Shown: positions 50,602 to 58,961 of the stretch, one piece after another
Numbering within the stretch: position 1 is the first letter of the stretch
How the letters are laid out: each line of letters begins with the position of its first letter
Assembly: GCA_035626815.1 (NCBI GenBank)
Contig: DASPMY010000048.1
Span: forward strand, 1 to 64,000
DNA from: Croceibacterium_A sp035626815
GTDB lineage: Bacteria; Pseudomonadota; Alphaproteobacteria; Sphingomonadales; Sphingomonadaceae
Reading direction: 5' to 3'
Length of the DNA: 64,000 nt
The notes under the pieces: generated by a model
Told to the model about the DNA's origin: nothing
Seen by the model: the letters and a program-made list of their open reading frames with translations, nothing else
The model's database searches: none
Translations under genes and position numbers: made by a program

Positions 50602-51009
50602 ATGGGAAGCGCCAAGGCCCGATTCTTCTTCCACTTCTGCGACGGCGAGACGTCGACGCGGGACGAACTCGGCCTCGATTTCGCCAGCGTCGAGGAGGCC
50701 TACATGGAAGCGATCAGCGCCGCGCGGGCGATGTGGCCCGAGCTGCTGGCCGATCGCCGCGATCCGCGCGGTTGCGCGTTCGAGATCGCCAACGGGCGCG
50801 GCCAGGTGCTTTTCCGGCTCGAGTTCATCGAGCTGCTCGAAATTTGCCGCCCGTCCGGCGCGCGCCCATCGGACACGGGCGGCCTCGGCTCGCAGCCCAT
50901 CGGGGACGTTGGCCGGTCCGGCGCGAAGGGCGGGCGCAACGCGCTTGACGACGAGAGCGCGCTGCTTGCCCAGCTCCGCCGCAACTACCGCGACCGCGTG
51001 CCGAAATAG
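50602..51009 (+). CDS. DUF6894-like small protein
   Basis: A 135-residue protein. The first 65 residues have the DUF6894 pattern RFFFHFCDGETSTRDELGLDF followed by an amphipathic helix (VEEAYMEAISAARAMW) and a VLFRLEFIE strand. The rest is Gly/Ser-rich then helical. The ATG at 50602 is chosen because the domain starts there. Such small proteins are frequent in alphaproteobacteria and have no known function. It is convergent with a Crp/Fnr gene. Confidence 0.72.
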   Translation: MGSAKARFFFHFCDGETSTRDELGLDFASVEEAYMEAISAARAMWPELLADRRDPRGCAFEIANGRGQVLFRLEFIELLEICRPSGARPSDTGGLGSQPIGDVGRSGAKGGRNALDDESALLAQLRRNYRDRVPK

Positions 51010-51020
51010 GCCCTCCCGGG

Positions 51021-51761
51021 CTAGCGCGCCGGCGTGCGCACCCGGTCGAGATGGAGGTAGGACGAGCTGAACATCGCCACCTCGCGCAGCCGCTCGGGAT
51101 CGAGCAGTTGCAGGCGCCGACCGCGCAGCTCGATCATGCGTTCCTTGCGCAGCTGCTGCAGCGTGCGGTTCACGTGCACCGAGGTCAGGCCGGTGGCGTC
51201 GCCCAGCTCGAGCTGGGTCAGCGGCAGCTCGCAGCTGTCGGCGGGGGCGAAGCCCATCGCCTGCTGGCGGGCGAAGATTTCGCAGAACAAGTGCGCGATC
51301 CGCTCGTAGGCGCTGCGCTGGCCGATGTTGGTGGTCCATTCGCGCTGGATCGACACGGTGACCAGCTCGCTCCACCATAGCGCCTTGGCGATGCGCGGCG
51401 AGGCCGCCATCATGTCCTCGAAATCGGCTTGCGCAATCTCGGCGTAGCGCAGCGCGGTCAGCGCCGCGAGCGAATGGTCCATCCGCTTGAGGATGAAGAC
51501 GTTCGCGTCGCACAAGTCGCCCGGGATGAGGAAGGCGAGGATCTGCCGGCGGCCGTCGGACAGCTGCTTGTAGCGCATCGCCCAGCCTTCGAGCACGACA
51601 TTGACGGCGCGCGGGCGGTCGCCGTCGCTGATGATGTCCTGGCGCGCCGCGAGCGTGTGGACGTTGCGGCTGACCGCCGCGTGCAGCAGCTCGCGGTCCG
51701 CCGGAGTCAGGTCGACGAACGCCGACAAGTGGTCCGTCAGGGGCGAACGAAAATCCGACAT
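51021..51761 (-). CDS. Crp/Fnr family transcriptional regulator
   Basis: A 246-residue regulator. A cyclic-nucleotide-binding-like beta-roll (about 15-140: DGDRPRAVNVVLEGWAMRYK, RRQILAFLIPGDLCD) is joined by a long helix to a winged helix with LPLTQLELGDATGLTSVHVNRTL near residues 185-210. It lacks the N-terminal Fe-S cysteine cluster of Fnr. Such sphingomonad Crp-like proteins often have an unknown signal. It is divergent from the small gene at 51951 and faces another Crp-like gene at 52212. The ribosome site in front of ATG 51759-51761 is weak. Confidence 0.86.
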   Translation of the reverse strand: MSDFRSPLTDHLSAFVDLTPADRELLHAAVSRNVHTLAARQDIISDGDRPRAVNVVLEGWAMRYKQLSDGRRQILAFLIPGDLCDANVFILKRMDHSLAALTALRYAEIAQADFEDMMAASPRIAKALWWSELVTVSIQREWTTNIGQRSAYERIAHLFCEIFARQQAMGFAPADSCELPLTQLELGDATGLTSVHVNRTLQQLRKERMIELRGRRLQLLDPERLREVAMFSSSYLHLDRVRTPAR

Positions 51762-51950
51762 CACACGGAGGTGTGAAGGCTTTGTGACGACGGCGCAAGG
51801 AGATTGCCGCCCACCTCGGTTCCCGCTCGCGCAGGGTTTCGTCGCTTCTCCGCCACGTTTGGCCTCATTTGTCCCCGGTCGCCTAATTTCCGTTATCGCG
51901 CCGTGCTGGAGTCGGTGGGAGATTGGGTCCGCCCGCGGAAGGAAGGCGCG

Positions 51951-52163
51951 ATGCACAACTACAGCCTCAGGTATTCGGACGACGGCATCGGGGCGGCCAA
52001 GCGGGTCGAGTTCGAGGCCTTCGATGCCGCCAGGGCGCTGTTCATCGCCCACCGCGAGCCGAGCCGCCGCGCGGCCGAGCTGTGGTGCGAGGACCGCAAG
52101 CTGTGCACGATCCGGCGCATCGGGGAGGAGAGCGATTTCTGGGAGGTCGGCCCGGCTTTCTGA
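51951..52163 (+). CDS. small protein of unknown function
   Basis: A 70-residue protein (MHNYSLRYSDDG at the start). The pattern RVEFEAFDAARALFIAHRE followed by AELWCEDRKLCTIRRI suggests a small alpha/beta fold related in style to DUF6894 proteins. GGAAGGAAGG lies 5-14 nt upstream of the ATG. It lies between two Crp/Fnr genes and may be under their control. Confidence 0.7.
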   Translation: MHNYSLRYSDDGIGAAKRVEFEAFDAARALFIAHREPSRRAAELWCEDRKLCTIRRIGEESDFWEVGPAF

Positions 52164-52211
52164 CTCGCGCGGCGCGCGGAACCGAGTCCGCGCTGGTCTA
52201 TTCATCGGCTC

Positions 52212-52979
52212 ATGGGGTCGCAGGAAACCGACATCTATCCGCTGACCGGGCGCTTCCTGATGGGGCGGTTGCGGCACGCGATGACCGCGGACGAGAAAGC
52301 CGTCGTCGAATCGCTGATCGAGCGCACCGAGACGTTTCCCAAGTCGACCACGCTGCTGCGCCGCAGCCAGGTAACCGACCAGGCCACGCTGGTCATCGAG
52401 GGCTACATGCTGCGCGCGATCACCGAGGGCGGGCAACGCTACGTGGTCGGGATGCACGTCCCCGGCGATTACGCCGACCTGCACGGCTTCGCGCTCAAGC
52501 GGCTCGATCATGATATCCTCACGCTCGGCGAGACCACCGTCGGCTACACCAGCCACGCCCGGCTCGAGCAGGTGCTGCACGACCATCCGCACCTCGCGCG
52601 GCTGCTGTGGTTCTCGACGCTGCTCGACGCGGCGATCCACCGCGAGTGGATTCTCAAGCTCGAGCAGCTCCCCGCCGCGCGGCGCGTGGCGCATGTGTTC
52701 GCCGAGCTGTGGCACCGGCTCGACCTCGTCGGCCTCGGCCGCCGCGACGGGCTGCGCACGCCGTTGACGCAGACCGACCTCGCCGACATGTGCGGCACCA
52801 CGCCGATCCACATGAACCGCTCGCTCGGGCAGCTGAGGAAGGCGGGCGTGGCCGAGTTCCGTCGCGGCGCCGTGTACGTCTCCGACCGCGCGGCGCTCGA
52901 GCGCCTCGCCGGCTTCAACCCCGACTACCTCTACGGCACGGGCCCGCTGCGCATGGGCGACGAGCTGAGCCCGCGCTGA
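52212..52979 (+). CDS. Crp/Fnr family transcriptional regulator
   Basis: A 255-residue relative of the Crp-like protein at 51021. The sensor roll includes TLVIEGYMLRAITEGGQRYVVGMHVPGDYADL; the winged helix has TPLTQTDLADMCGTTPIHMNRSLGQLRK near 185-212. No Fe-S cysteines are present. It starts 48 bp after the 70-residue protein gene. Two Crp-like genes within 2 kb suggest duplication, although they differ considerably. Confidence 0.86.
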   Translation: MGSQETDIYPLTGRFLMGRLRHAMTADEKAVVESLIERTETFPKSTTLLRRSQVTDQATLVIEGYMLRAITEGGQRYVVGMHVPGDYADLHGFALKRLDHDILTLGETTVGYTSHARLEQVLHDHPHLARLLWFSTLLDAAIHREWILKLEQLPAARRVAHVFAELWHRLDLVGLGRRDGLRTPLTQTDLADMCGTTPIHMNRSLGQLRKAGVAEFRRGAVYVSDRAALERLAGFNPDYLYGTGPLRMGDELSPR

Positions 52980-53022
52980 GCGGGCGCTCGAACCGTTGCC
53001 CGACTCGTTCGTTTCGCCGGCG

Positions 53023-53754
53023 ATGGAACCGCGCGCGCCGACTGCTCCCTCCGGGTATGCGCCTTCGCGCCGCCCGCGCTGGGGCACGCTGGCGCTGGTC
53101 GGCGCGCTCCACCTCGCCGCGCTCGCCGGGCTGGTGCGGGTGTTCGCGCCCGATTTCACCGCCGCCGCGATCGACAAGGCGGCCTCGCTGGTGACGGTGA
53201 CGATCACCGCACCGCCCGATCCGGCGCCGATTCCGGAGCCAGCGTCCGAGCCCGATGCCGGCGCGGCGGCGGAGGCCGGGCGCGAGGCCACGCCGCGCGA
53301 GGTCGCCGCGCCCGAGGCGCCGCTGCCGCGCCCGAGCCGGGCGCCCCGCGCCGCCTCGACCGGCAGCGCGAACAGCGCGGGCGCGCGCGACGACGGCGCG
53401 GGCACGGGCGCCGGCGGCGCCGGCGAGGGCACCGGCAGCGGCAATGCCGGGACCGGCCAGGGCGGCGGCGCGCGTCCGCTCGAGAAGATCGCCGGGACCA
53501 TCGACAACGCCCAGGACTACCCGACGCCGCCGGGCGGGCGGCAAGTGCGCCGCGGCCACGACGTCGTCATCGAGCTGACCGTCGGCACCGACGGGCGCGT
53601 CACCGCCTGCCGGGTGACCGACCCGAGCCCCGACCCCGAGGCGGACGCGATCACCTGCCGCCTCGCCACGCAGCGGTTCGTCTTCCGGCCGCGGTTGAAT
53701 GCTGCCGGCGAGCCGGTGGTCGGCATATACCGCTGGCGCCAGCGGTGGTTCTGA
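53023..53754 (+). CDS. energy transducer TonB family protein
   Basis: A 243-residue protein. A short basic cytoplasmic tail is followed by a membrane anchor at about 21-41 (GTLALVGALHLAALAGLVRVF), a Pro/Ala/Glu-rich then Gly-rich periplasmic spacer and a C-terminal TonB domain (about 165-243) with VVIELTVGTDGRVTACRVTD and PRLNAAGEPV. It would transmit proton-motive energy to outer-membrane receptors. No exbB/exbD or receptor gene is next to it. ATG 53023 was chosen; TTG 52996 would add nine residues. Confidence 0.84.
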   Translation: MEPRAPTAPSGYAPSRRPRWGTLALVGALHLAALAGLVRVFAPDFTAAAIDKAASLVTVTITAPPDPAPIPEPASEPDAGAAAEAGREATPREVAAPEAPLPRPSRAPRAASTGSANSAGARDDGAGTGAGGAGEGTGSGNAGTGQGGGARPLEKIAGTIDNAQDYPTPPGGRQVRRGHDVVIELTVGTDGRVTACRVTDPSPDPEADAITCRLATQRFVFRPRLNAAGEPVVGIYRWRQRWF

Positions 53755-53818
53755 CTACTCTGGAACGGGCCGGGCGGGGGCCGCGTTGGCAGACCGTTGG
53801 CTGAAGGATTGTCGAGCG

Positions 53819-54853
53819 ATGGCAGCGATTTACCCGGTGGTTCTGTGCGGCGGCAGCGGCACCCGGTTGTGGCCCCGCAGCCGCGCGCGCGCGCCCAAGC
53901 CGTTCCTGCCGCTGGTGGCCGAGAGCACGCTGTTCGAGGCGACGCTGGCGCGCTGCGCCGATCGCGCGCGCTTCGCCGCGCCGGTCGTCGTCACCGGCGT
54001 CGGCCACCGCACGCATGTCGAGGCGCAGGCGGCGGCGTTTCCCGGCACCCGGGTGATCGTCGAGCCGATGGCGCGCAACACCGCCGCGGCGATCGCGCTC
54101 GCCGCGCACCGGCTGCCCGCCGAGGCGGTCATGCTGGTGTGCCCGAGCGATCACCACATCGCCGACGTCGCCGCGTTCCAAGCCGCGGCGCTGGCCGCCG
54201 CGCGGCTGGCGCAGGACGACTGGCTGGTCTCGTTCGGCATCACCCCGACGGGGCCGGAGACCGGCTTCGGCTACATCCGCCGCGGCGCGCCGCTGGACGG
54301 CGGCTTCCAGGTCGAGCGCTTCGTCGAGAAGCCCGACCGCGCCACCGCCGAGGCGTTCCTCGCCGACGGCCGCTACAGCTGGAACGGCGGCATCTTCGTG
54401 TTCAAGGCCGGGACGTTCCTCGACGAGCTGGCGCGGCATCGGCCGAAGCTCGCCGCGGCAGCGGGCGAGGCGGTCGCCAAAGGCCACGAGGACGGCTCGG
54501 CGTTCCATCCCGACGCCGGGGCGTTCGCGGCGATCGAGCCGGAATCGGTCGACTACGCGGTGATGGAGAACACCACCCGCGCCGCCGTCGTGCCGGTGGC
54601 CATGGGCTGGTCCGACATCGGCAACTGGCAGGCGCTGCGCGACGCGCGCGACGGGGACGAAGCCGGCAACCGCACGCGCGGCGCGGTCGAGCTGGTCGAC
54701 TGCCGCAACGTGCTCGCCGAGACCGACGGACCGCGCATCTCGGTCATCGGGCTCGAGGACGTCGCCATCGTCGTCGACGGCGACGAAGTGCTGGTCACCA
54801 CGATGGCCGGGGCGCAGAAGGTCGGCAAGCTGTCGGGGGCCGTCAACCAATAG
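53819..54853 (+). CDS. manC: mannose-1-phosphate guanylyltransferase
   Basis: A 344-residue nucleotidyltransferase that makes GDP-mannose from mannose-1-phosphate and GTP. The nucleotide-binding loop is GGSGTRLWPRSR (11-22). VCPSDHHIADV, FVEKPDRATAEAFL and NGGIFVFKAGTFL are family blocks, and AVSxxxM-like VDYAVMENT marks the sugar site. It lacks the C-terminal phosphomannose isomerase domain found in bifunctional AlgA-type enzymes. GDP-mannose would feed exopolysaccharide or glycan synthesis. It stands between tonB and a DUF2721 gene. Confidence 0.9.
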   Translation: MAAIYPVVLCGGSGTRLWPRSRARAPKPFLPLVAESTLFEATLARCADRARFAAPVVVTGVGHRTHVEAQAAAFPGTRVIVEPMARNTAAAIALAAHRLPAEAVMLVCPSDHHIADVAAFQAAALAAARLAQDDWLVSFGITPTGPETGFGYIRRGAPLDGGFQVERFVEKPDRATAEAFLADGRYSWNGGIFVFKAGTFLDELARHRPKLAAAAGEAVAKGHEDGSAFHPDAGAFAAIEPESVDYAVMENTTRAAVVPVAMGWSDIGNWQALRDARDGDEAGNRTRGAVELVDCRNVLAETDGPRISVIGLEDVAIVVDGDEVLVTTMAGAQKVGKLSGAVNQ

Positions 54854-54875
54854 CGGGGCGAGCAGGGGGGAGACC

Positions 54876-55331
54876 ATGGGATCGGGCAGCATGATCGCGC
54901 AGACCATCCAGCTGGCGCTGGCGCCGGTGTTCGTGCTGGTGGCGATCGGCAACATCATGAACATCCTGGCGACGCGGCTGGCCCGGATCGTCGACCGCTC
55001 GCGCCACCTGCAGGCCCAGCACAAGGTCACCGCGGGCACCGAGCACGACATGGTCGTGCGCGAGATGCGCCTGGTCGACCGGCGCATCCATCTGATCGGC
55101 CGGGCGATCCTGCTGCTCGTGCTGAGCGGCCTGACGATCGGCTTCTGCGTCGCGCTGCTGTTCGTCGAGGAGCTGTTCGACGTGAACCTGCAGCAAGTCG
55201 CGGGCGCGGCGTTCTTCTTCGCGGTGGTGCTGCTGATGAGCGCGCTGTGGCTGTTCCTGCGCGAGGTCCGCCAGGCGACCGCCGCGCTGCGCATCCCCGA
55301 GACCTTCCTCGAGCTCGAGCGGAAGCTCTAG
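54876..55331 (+). CDS. DUF2721 family membrane protein
   Basis: A 151-residue membrane protein with three hydrophobic segments (about 8-30, 72-98 and 105-130). The first segment with APVFVLVAIGNIMNILATRLARIVDR and the following cytosolic helix are characteristic of DUF2721. Function unknown. Its end overlaps by 4 nt the convergent PHA-system gene. Confidence 0.82.
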   Translation: MGSGSMIAQTIQLALAPVFVLVAIGNIMNILATRLARIVDRSRHLQAQHKVTAGTEHDMVVREMRLVDRRIHLIGRAILLLVLSGLTIGFCVALLFVEELFDVNLQQVAGAAFFFAVVLLMSALWLFLREVRQATAALRIPETFLELERKL

Positions 55332-55639
55332 TCGCCGCTCGGCGGGGCGAGCATCTTCTGGCCCGACTGCCGGATCGCGCCGGCGACGATCGGCTCGATG
55401 AAGCCGAGCGCGGGCGGCAGGTCGACGGTGAGGATCACTTGCGCGTCCTCGATGTCGATGCGCCCGACCACCGCCTGGCCCATCGCCTGGATCGACATCG
55501 CCATGCGGTCGTCGCTCGGCCACGAGGTCTCGACCTGGGCCATGCCCGCGGGAAACCCTTCGGCCATCTTGTGGCTGTTGGCGCGCAGCCGCCGGCGGGC
55601 TTCCTCGCGGCCGAGGCTGTGGGGAATGGGGACTCGCAT
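55328..55639 (-). CDS. polyhydroxyalkanoic acid system family protein
   Basis: A 103-residue protein with the PHA-granule-region family pattern: IPHSLGREEARRRL at the N-terminus, a middle beta sheet (MAMSIQAMGQAVVGRIDIED) and the LPPALGFIEPIVAGAIRQSGQKML tail. Such proteins are found near polyhydroxyalkanoate genes, but many sphingomonads carry them elsewhere. The ATG (55637-55639) overlaps the TGA of the upstream XpaC-like gene, so it is coupled to the XpaC-TelA pair. Confidence 0.82.
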   Translation of the reverse strand: MRVPIPHSLGREEARRRLRANSHKMAEGFPAGMAQVETSWPSDDRMAMSIQAMGQAVVGRIDIEDAQVILTVDLPPALGFIEPIVAGAIRQSGQKMLAPPSGD

Positions 55640-56418
55640 CAACGCTCCTGTCGCTCGGGTGCGGGCAGGCTGGCGGGCTCGCCGGCCCCGAGATCATCCT
55701 GGCCGTAGCGGTAATCGAGGTAGCGGGTCCGCACCGCGAGATCGTCGAGCGCCCCGTCGGCCAGCTGGCGGGTGACCGAATCGATCTCGGCGCTGATCTT
55801 GCCGAGGCTGTCGACGATCTGCTGCTCGGGCGTCGCTCCGGCGCGTTGCTCCTTGCGCAGCGGCGCCGGGATCCGGCGGTAGGCCTCGACCATCCCTGGC
55901 AGCGTCTCGCCGACCAGCTTGCGCGTCTCGACCGCGGCCGGGTGCAGCGGATCGACGTTGGCCAGCTGAAGCCCGAGCGCGTCGAGCTGGACGCCGATCT
56001 GGTCGACCAGCGTCACCGCCGGCGGCGGCAGCGCCGGGCGCTGGTGCTCGAGCCACAGCTCGGTGCGCGCGACCATCTGGCGCACGTCGCCGGTGTTGAG
56101 GTCGCTGCGCCGCGGCACCCGCACCTTGGGGAAGTTGGCGAACAGCAGCGTCGCCGCGATCACCGCGAAGAACGCGATCACCACCCCGGCGAAGCCGATG
56201 CCGTCGATGACGATCCCGGCCAGCGTCGTCGCCGCCAGGATGGCGAGCAGCGATCCGCCGATCAGCTTGAGCCGGGTCTTGAGGTTGCGCTGCTTGAGGT
56301 CGGCCGAGCCGCGCCCGATCGACGGGGCGCGGCGGTGGTAGCCGCCGCTCCGCTGCGTCACCAGCGAGCTTTTCGCCTCGCGCAGGATGACGTCGGACTG
56401 GCGGGTGCTGTCGGCCAT
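55639..56418 (-). CDS. membrane protein of XpaC type, TelA partner
   Basis: A 259-residue protein. A basic N-terminal region is followed by two adjacent membrane segments (about 50-92) and a cytoplasmic helical domain with VETRKLVGETLPGMVEAYRRIP and LGKISAEIDSVTRQLADG. By arrangement and fold it resembles XpaC-like proteins that accompany TelA; the sequence similarity I can see is limited. It follows the TelA gene by 10 bp on the same strand. Confidence 0.72.
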   Translation of the reverse strand: MADSTRQSDVILREAKSSLVTQRSGGYHRRAPSIGRGSADLKQRNLKTRLKLIGGSLLAILAATTLAGIVIDGIGFAGVVIAFFAVIAATLLFANFPKVRVPRRSDLNTGDVRQMVARTELWLEHQRPALPPPAVTLVDQIGVQLDALGLQLANVDPLHPAAVETRKLVGETLPGMVEAYRRIPAPLRKEQRAGATPEQQIVDSLGKISAEIDSVTRQLADGALDDLAVRTRYLDYRYGQDDLGAGEPASLPAPERQER

Positions 56419-56428
56419 CGGCGCGCCG

Positions 56429-57637
56429 TCACTCCGCCGTCAGCAGCGACGGCTCGCTGGCCGCCTTGGAGGCCGCCGCCTGGCCTTCGGCGCGGGCGAT
56501 GTAGCCTTTCGACTTCTCGACCTCGGTGGTCAGCACCTCGACCGTCTGCTTCATGCTGGCGAGCGCCTTGACCTTGAACGTGTCGACCTCGTCCATCGTG
56601 TCGTAGATGTTCTGGAACGCGCGCTGCAGCGTCTCGAGCGGGATCGTGCTGGCGGCAGCCTGCTCGTGGATCTTGGCGGTGTTCTCGCGCAGCAGCTTGC
56701 CGGTCGAATCGATGATCCCGGCGGTGGTCTCGTTGAGCGAGGTGATCTGCTGCAGCACCAGCCGCTGGTTGGTCATCGCCTGGGCCACGGTGACCGCGGT
56801 GCGCAGCGCGCCGACGGTCGTGGTGCTGGCGCGGTCGACGCCCTTGACCAGCTCGACGTTGTTCTTCTTGACCAGGTCGAGCGCGAGGTAGCCCTGCACC
56901 GTCACCGCCATCTGCGTCAGCAGGTCCTGGGTCCGCTGGCGGACGTAGAACAGCGCGGTCTCGCGGATCGCCTTGGCCTTGGCCGGATCGGACGAATCGA
57001 GGTTGTCGGCCTCGTCCTCGAGCCGCGCGTCGAGCGTGCGGGCGATGTGGATCATCTGCTCGAGCTTGCCCATCGCCTCCCACAGCTTGTGCCGCTCGAC
57101 GTCGATCGCGGCGTTGTCCATCAGCAGCTCGTCCTTGCCGCTGGAAAGCCGCGCGAGGATCGCCTGGATGTGGCCCTGGGCCGAGGTGTAGCTGTCGAAG
57201 TAGCGCTTGAGCCGGTTGCCGAACGGGATGATGCCGAGGAACTTGCGGCCGGAGGACAGCTTGCCCTGGCGGCCGGGATCGAGCTCCTCGACGGTGCGGC
57301 GCAGCTCGGCGAGGTCGCGGCCGACGCCGGTCTCCTGGTCCATCGCTCGCACCGGCCGGTCGAGGAAGCGGTTGGACATCTGCGCCGCGGTGGTGATCTC
57401 CTTGCGGCCCATGCCGGTGATCTGATCGACCTTCTTGCCGAAATCGGGCGAGTTGGCGTCGAGCGCGACGAGCTCGGCGACGAAGCCCTCGACCTTCTCC
57501 TCGAGCTTGGACTTCTTCTCGGCGTCGACCGGCACCAGGCCTGAGGCCTTCTCGACGGCGACCGCGGGCACCGGGTCGGGCGGCGTCAGCTCGAGCTCGG
57601 TCTCGCTCTTGGTCGTCGTCTGGTTGGTCGTGGCCAT
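56429..57637 (-). CDS. toxic anion resistance protein TelA family
   Basis: A 402-residue, almost wholly helical protein of the TelA/KlaA family, named from tellurite resistance in plasmids but mostly of unknown role in chromosomes. Blocks include SNRFLDRPVRAMD, GRKFLGIIPFGNRLKRYFDSY, LARLSSGKDELLMDNAAIDVER and the QRLVLQQITSLNETTAGIIDST core helix. A TelA-XpaC pair is a common unit and may act at the membrane in envelope stress. It heads a three-gene unit with the XpaC-like and PHA-system genes. Confidence 0.9.
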   Translation of the reverse strand: MATTNQTTTKSETELELTPPDPVPAVAVEKASGLVPVDAEKKSKLEEKVEGFVAELVALDANSPDFGKKVDQITGMGRKEITTAAQMSNRFLDRPVRAMDQETGVGRDLAELRRTVEELDPGRQGKLSSGRKFLGIIPFGNRLKRYFDSYTSAQGHIQAILARLSSGKDELLMDNAAIDVERHKLWEAMGKLEQMIHIARTLDARLEDEADNLDSSDPAKAKAIRETALFYVRQRTQDLLTQMAVTVQGYLALDLVKKNNVELVKGVDRASTTTVGALRTAVTVAQAMTNQRLVLQQITSLNETTAGIIDSTGKLLRENTAKIHEQAAASTIPLETLQRAFQNIYDTMDEVDTFKVKALASMKQTVEVLTTEVEKSKGYIARAEGQAAASKAASEPSLLTAE

Positions 57638-57724
57638 GAACCTGTCCCCTTCCGGAATCCGCTAACTGTATTAAGTGGGCAAAACACGCTGTTCAAGGTC
57701 GGCGGGGGCCGTACCGTCCGAACG

Positions 57725-57739
57725 TGCCGCAATGCGGCA
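57725..57739. terminator. 15-bp perfect palindrome after the 46-residue gene
   Basis: TGCCGCA-A-TGCGGCA lies between the TelA start and the stop of the small gene, downstream of the latter. No T-tract follows; a role in ending its transcript or in TelA regulation is possible. Confidence 0.3.
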
Positions 57740-57796
57740 ACGAGCGGAAGGGGGCATTTGGATCGGACGCGGCCGCCCCGCCTCCCCGGGCACCGG

Positions 57797-57937
57797 TCAC
57801 GCGAGGATGCCGGCGACCGACTGCACTTCCGCGGCCTGGACCGCCAGCGTGTTGGCGAACAGCACCGCCGAGATGGCGAGCGCGGCGCAAGCGGCGAAGA
57901 GCTGCCGGTTGATGTTCGAGAAAGTCGTCATTGTCAT
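57797..57937 (-). CDS. 46-residue small membrane/secreted peptide
   Basis: A small gene below the usual size cutoff. The peptide begins MTMTTFSNINRQLFAACAA and continues with one hydrophobic segment (LAISAVLFANTLAV) and a short tail QAAEVQSVAGILA. It could be a single-span inner-membrane peptide or a short secreted peptide after cleavage. GGGGA lies just before the ATG (57935-57937). It stands alone between TelA and an HTH gene. Confidence 0.65.
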   Translation of the reverse strand: MTMTTFSNINRQLFAACAALAISAVLFANTLAVQAAEVQSVAGILA

Positions 57938-58144
57938 GTTCCCCATTCGATTGCACTGGCGGACCATCCGCCGATGCCGACACTACTGCACGAGCCGTGC
58001 CAAATCGCCGAAACGGCGGAATTGCGCGGTTTCGGCCTGCAAGAGGGACTTGGTCTGAAATCGGCGCGCCCGCATATTGGGAATTTGTCCCAACTCTTGG
58101 CGGGCGGGGTCGGAAGTTGAGGAAGTTGAGGGCACGTCCCATCT

Positions 58145-58780
58145 CTATCGTCCATCACCGTCGGCCCTCTGCATGCGCAGGACCTTCGCTGCGATCTCGC
58201 GCAAGCGCTGTGAAAACCGCTTGGGAACATCGTCGACGCATAGCCCCGCATCCTCGCGGACCGCGTGCTTGGCCTCGTGGAGCTCGGAGGCAAAGCCTTC
58301 GGGATGCCCGCGGTGCTCGAACCGGTCGAGCCACTTGCCGTAGCGGAGCGGGTCGCGGTAGCGCATCAGGAACATCGCCAGGCGCTCGTCGTAATAGCGC
58401 TTCTCGCCGATCTGCTCGCCCCGGTAGAACACCGGCACGGCGACTCCGTTGATCGCGCGCGATAGCGCCGCGTCGGACAGCCGCCTGACGCCGTAGTCGA
58501 GCGCGGCCTCCCAGGCGTTGCGAAAGCTGACGGCGTCCGCGCGGGCGCGCAACGCGTAGGCGGACTGCACCGACATGCCCACCGCCCGGCATGCGTCCTC
58601 GACGCAGGCGCTCTCGCCGAGCGCCTGAATGAACTCGGCCTGGCGGTTAGGCGTCCAGCCGTCGAACCGCGGTCGCGGGCGGGCGGGCTCGAACTCGGGC
58701 GGCTCGAACGCGTCGAGGTCGTCGTTGGCGGCGGAGGCGGCGGGGGCGCAGGGGCGGCGCGGGGGAGGTTTCCGGTTCAT
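58145..58780 (-). CDS. helix-turn-helix protein, possibly SOS-regulated
   Basis: A 211-residue protein. After a Pro-rich start, residues about 40-90 (WTPNRQAEFIQALGESACVEDACRAVGMSVQSAYALRAR) form a helix-turn-helix similar to those of terminase small subunits and to a widespread alphaproteobacterial family. The rest is helical with VAVPVFYRGEQIGEKRYYDERLAMFLMRYRD. A GTTC-N7-GTTC sequence sits 12 nt upstream of its start, so LexA control is likely. Its function is not known. Confidence 0.75.
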   Translation of the reverse strand: MNRKPPPRRPCAPAASAANDDLDAFEPPEFEPARPRPRFDGWTPNRQAEFIQALGESACVEDACRAVGMSVQSAYALRARADAVSFRNAWEAALDYGVRRLSDAALSRAINGVAVPVFYRGEQIGEKRYYDERLAMFLMRYRDPLRYGKWLDRFEHRGHPEGFASELHEAKHAVREDAGLCVDDVPKRFSQRLREIAAKVLRMQRADGDGR

Positions 58781-58791
58781 CCGACAGGATG

Positions 58792-58806
58792 GAACATAAA
58801 AGGAAC
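58792..58806 (-). promoter_or_regulatory. candidate LexA (SOS) box
   Basis: On the minus strand it reads GTTC-CTTTTAT-GTTC, an exact match to the alphaproteobacterial LexA box GTTC-N7-GTTC. It ends 12 nt upstream of the HTH gene's start codon, a place where repressor binding should block transcription. Confidence 0.6.
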
Positions 58807-58899
58807 ATGTAGGAAAGCGATTCTTTCGAATCCCGACCCGCGCTCGACCGCCCTGCTCGGCGCAGCCAGCTCCGCGAGCTCAAATTGTGCTTCCAGCTC

Positions 58900-58917
58900 G
58901 TCCCGCCAAGGCGGGAC
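58900..58917. terminator. perfect hairpin after the fatty acyl-AMP ligase gene
   Basis: GTCCCGCC-AA-GGCGGGAC, an 8-bp perfect stem 45 bp past the stop of the ligase gene on the minus strand. No T-tract follows. Confidence 0.4.
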
Positions 58918-58961
58918 ATCTGAGCCATCATCCTCTCTGCGTCATCATCGCTCACCGCGCC

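Noticed and set aside
51762..53507. Minus-strand extension of the Crp/Fnr frame to 828 residues
   Set aside because: The added sequence is an Ala/Pro/Arg-rich shadow of the genes at 51951, 52212 and 53023; the regulator domain begins at 51761.
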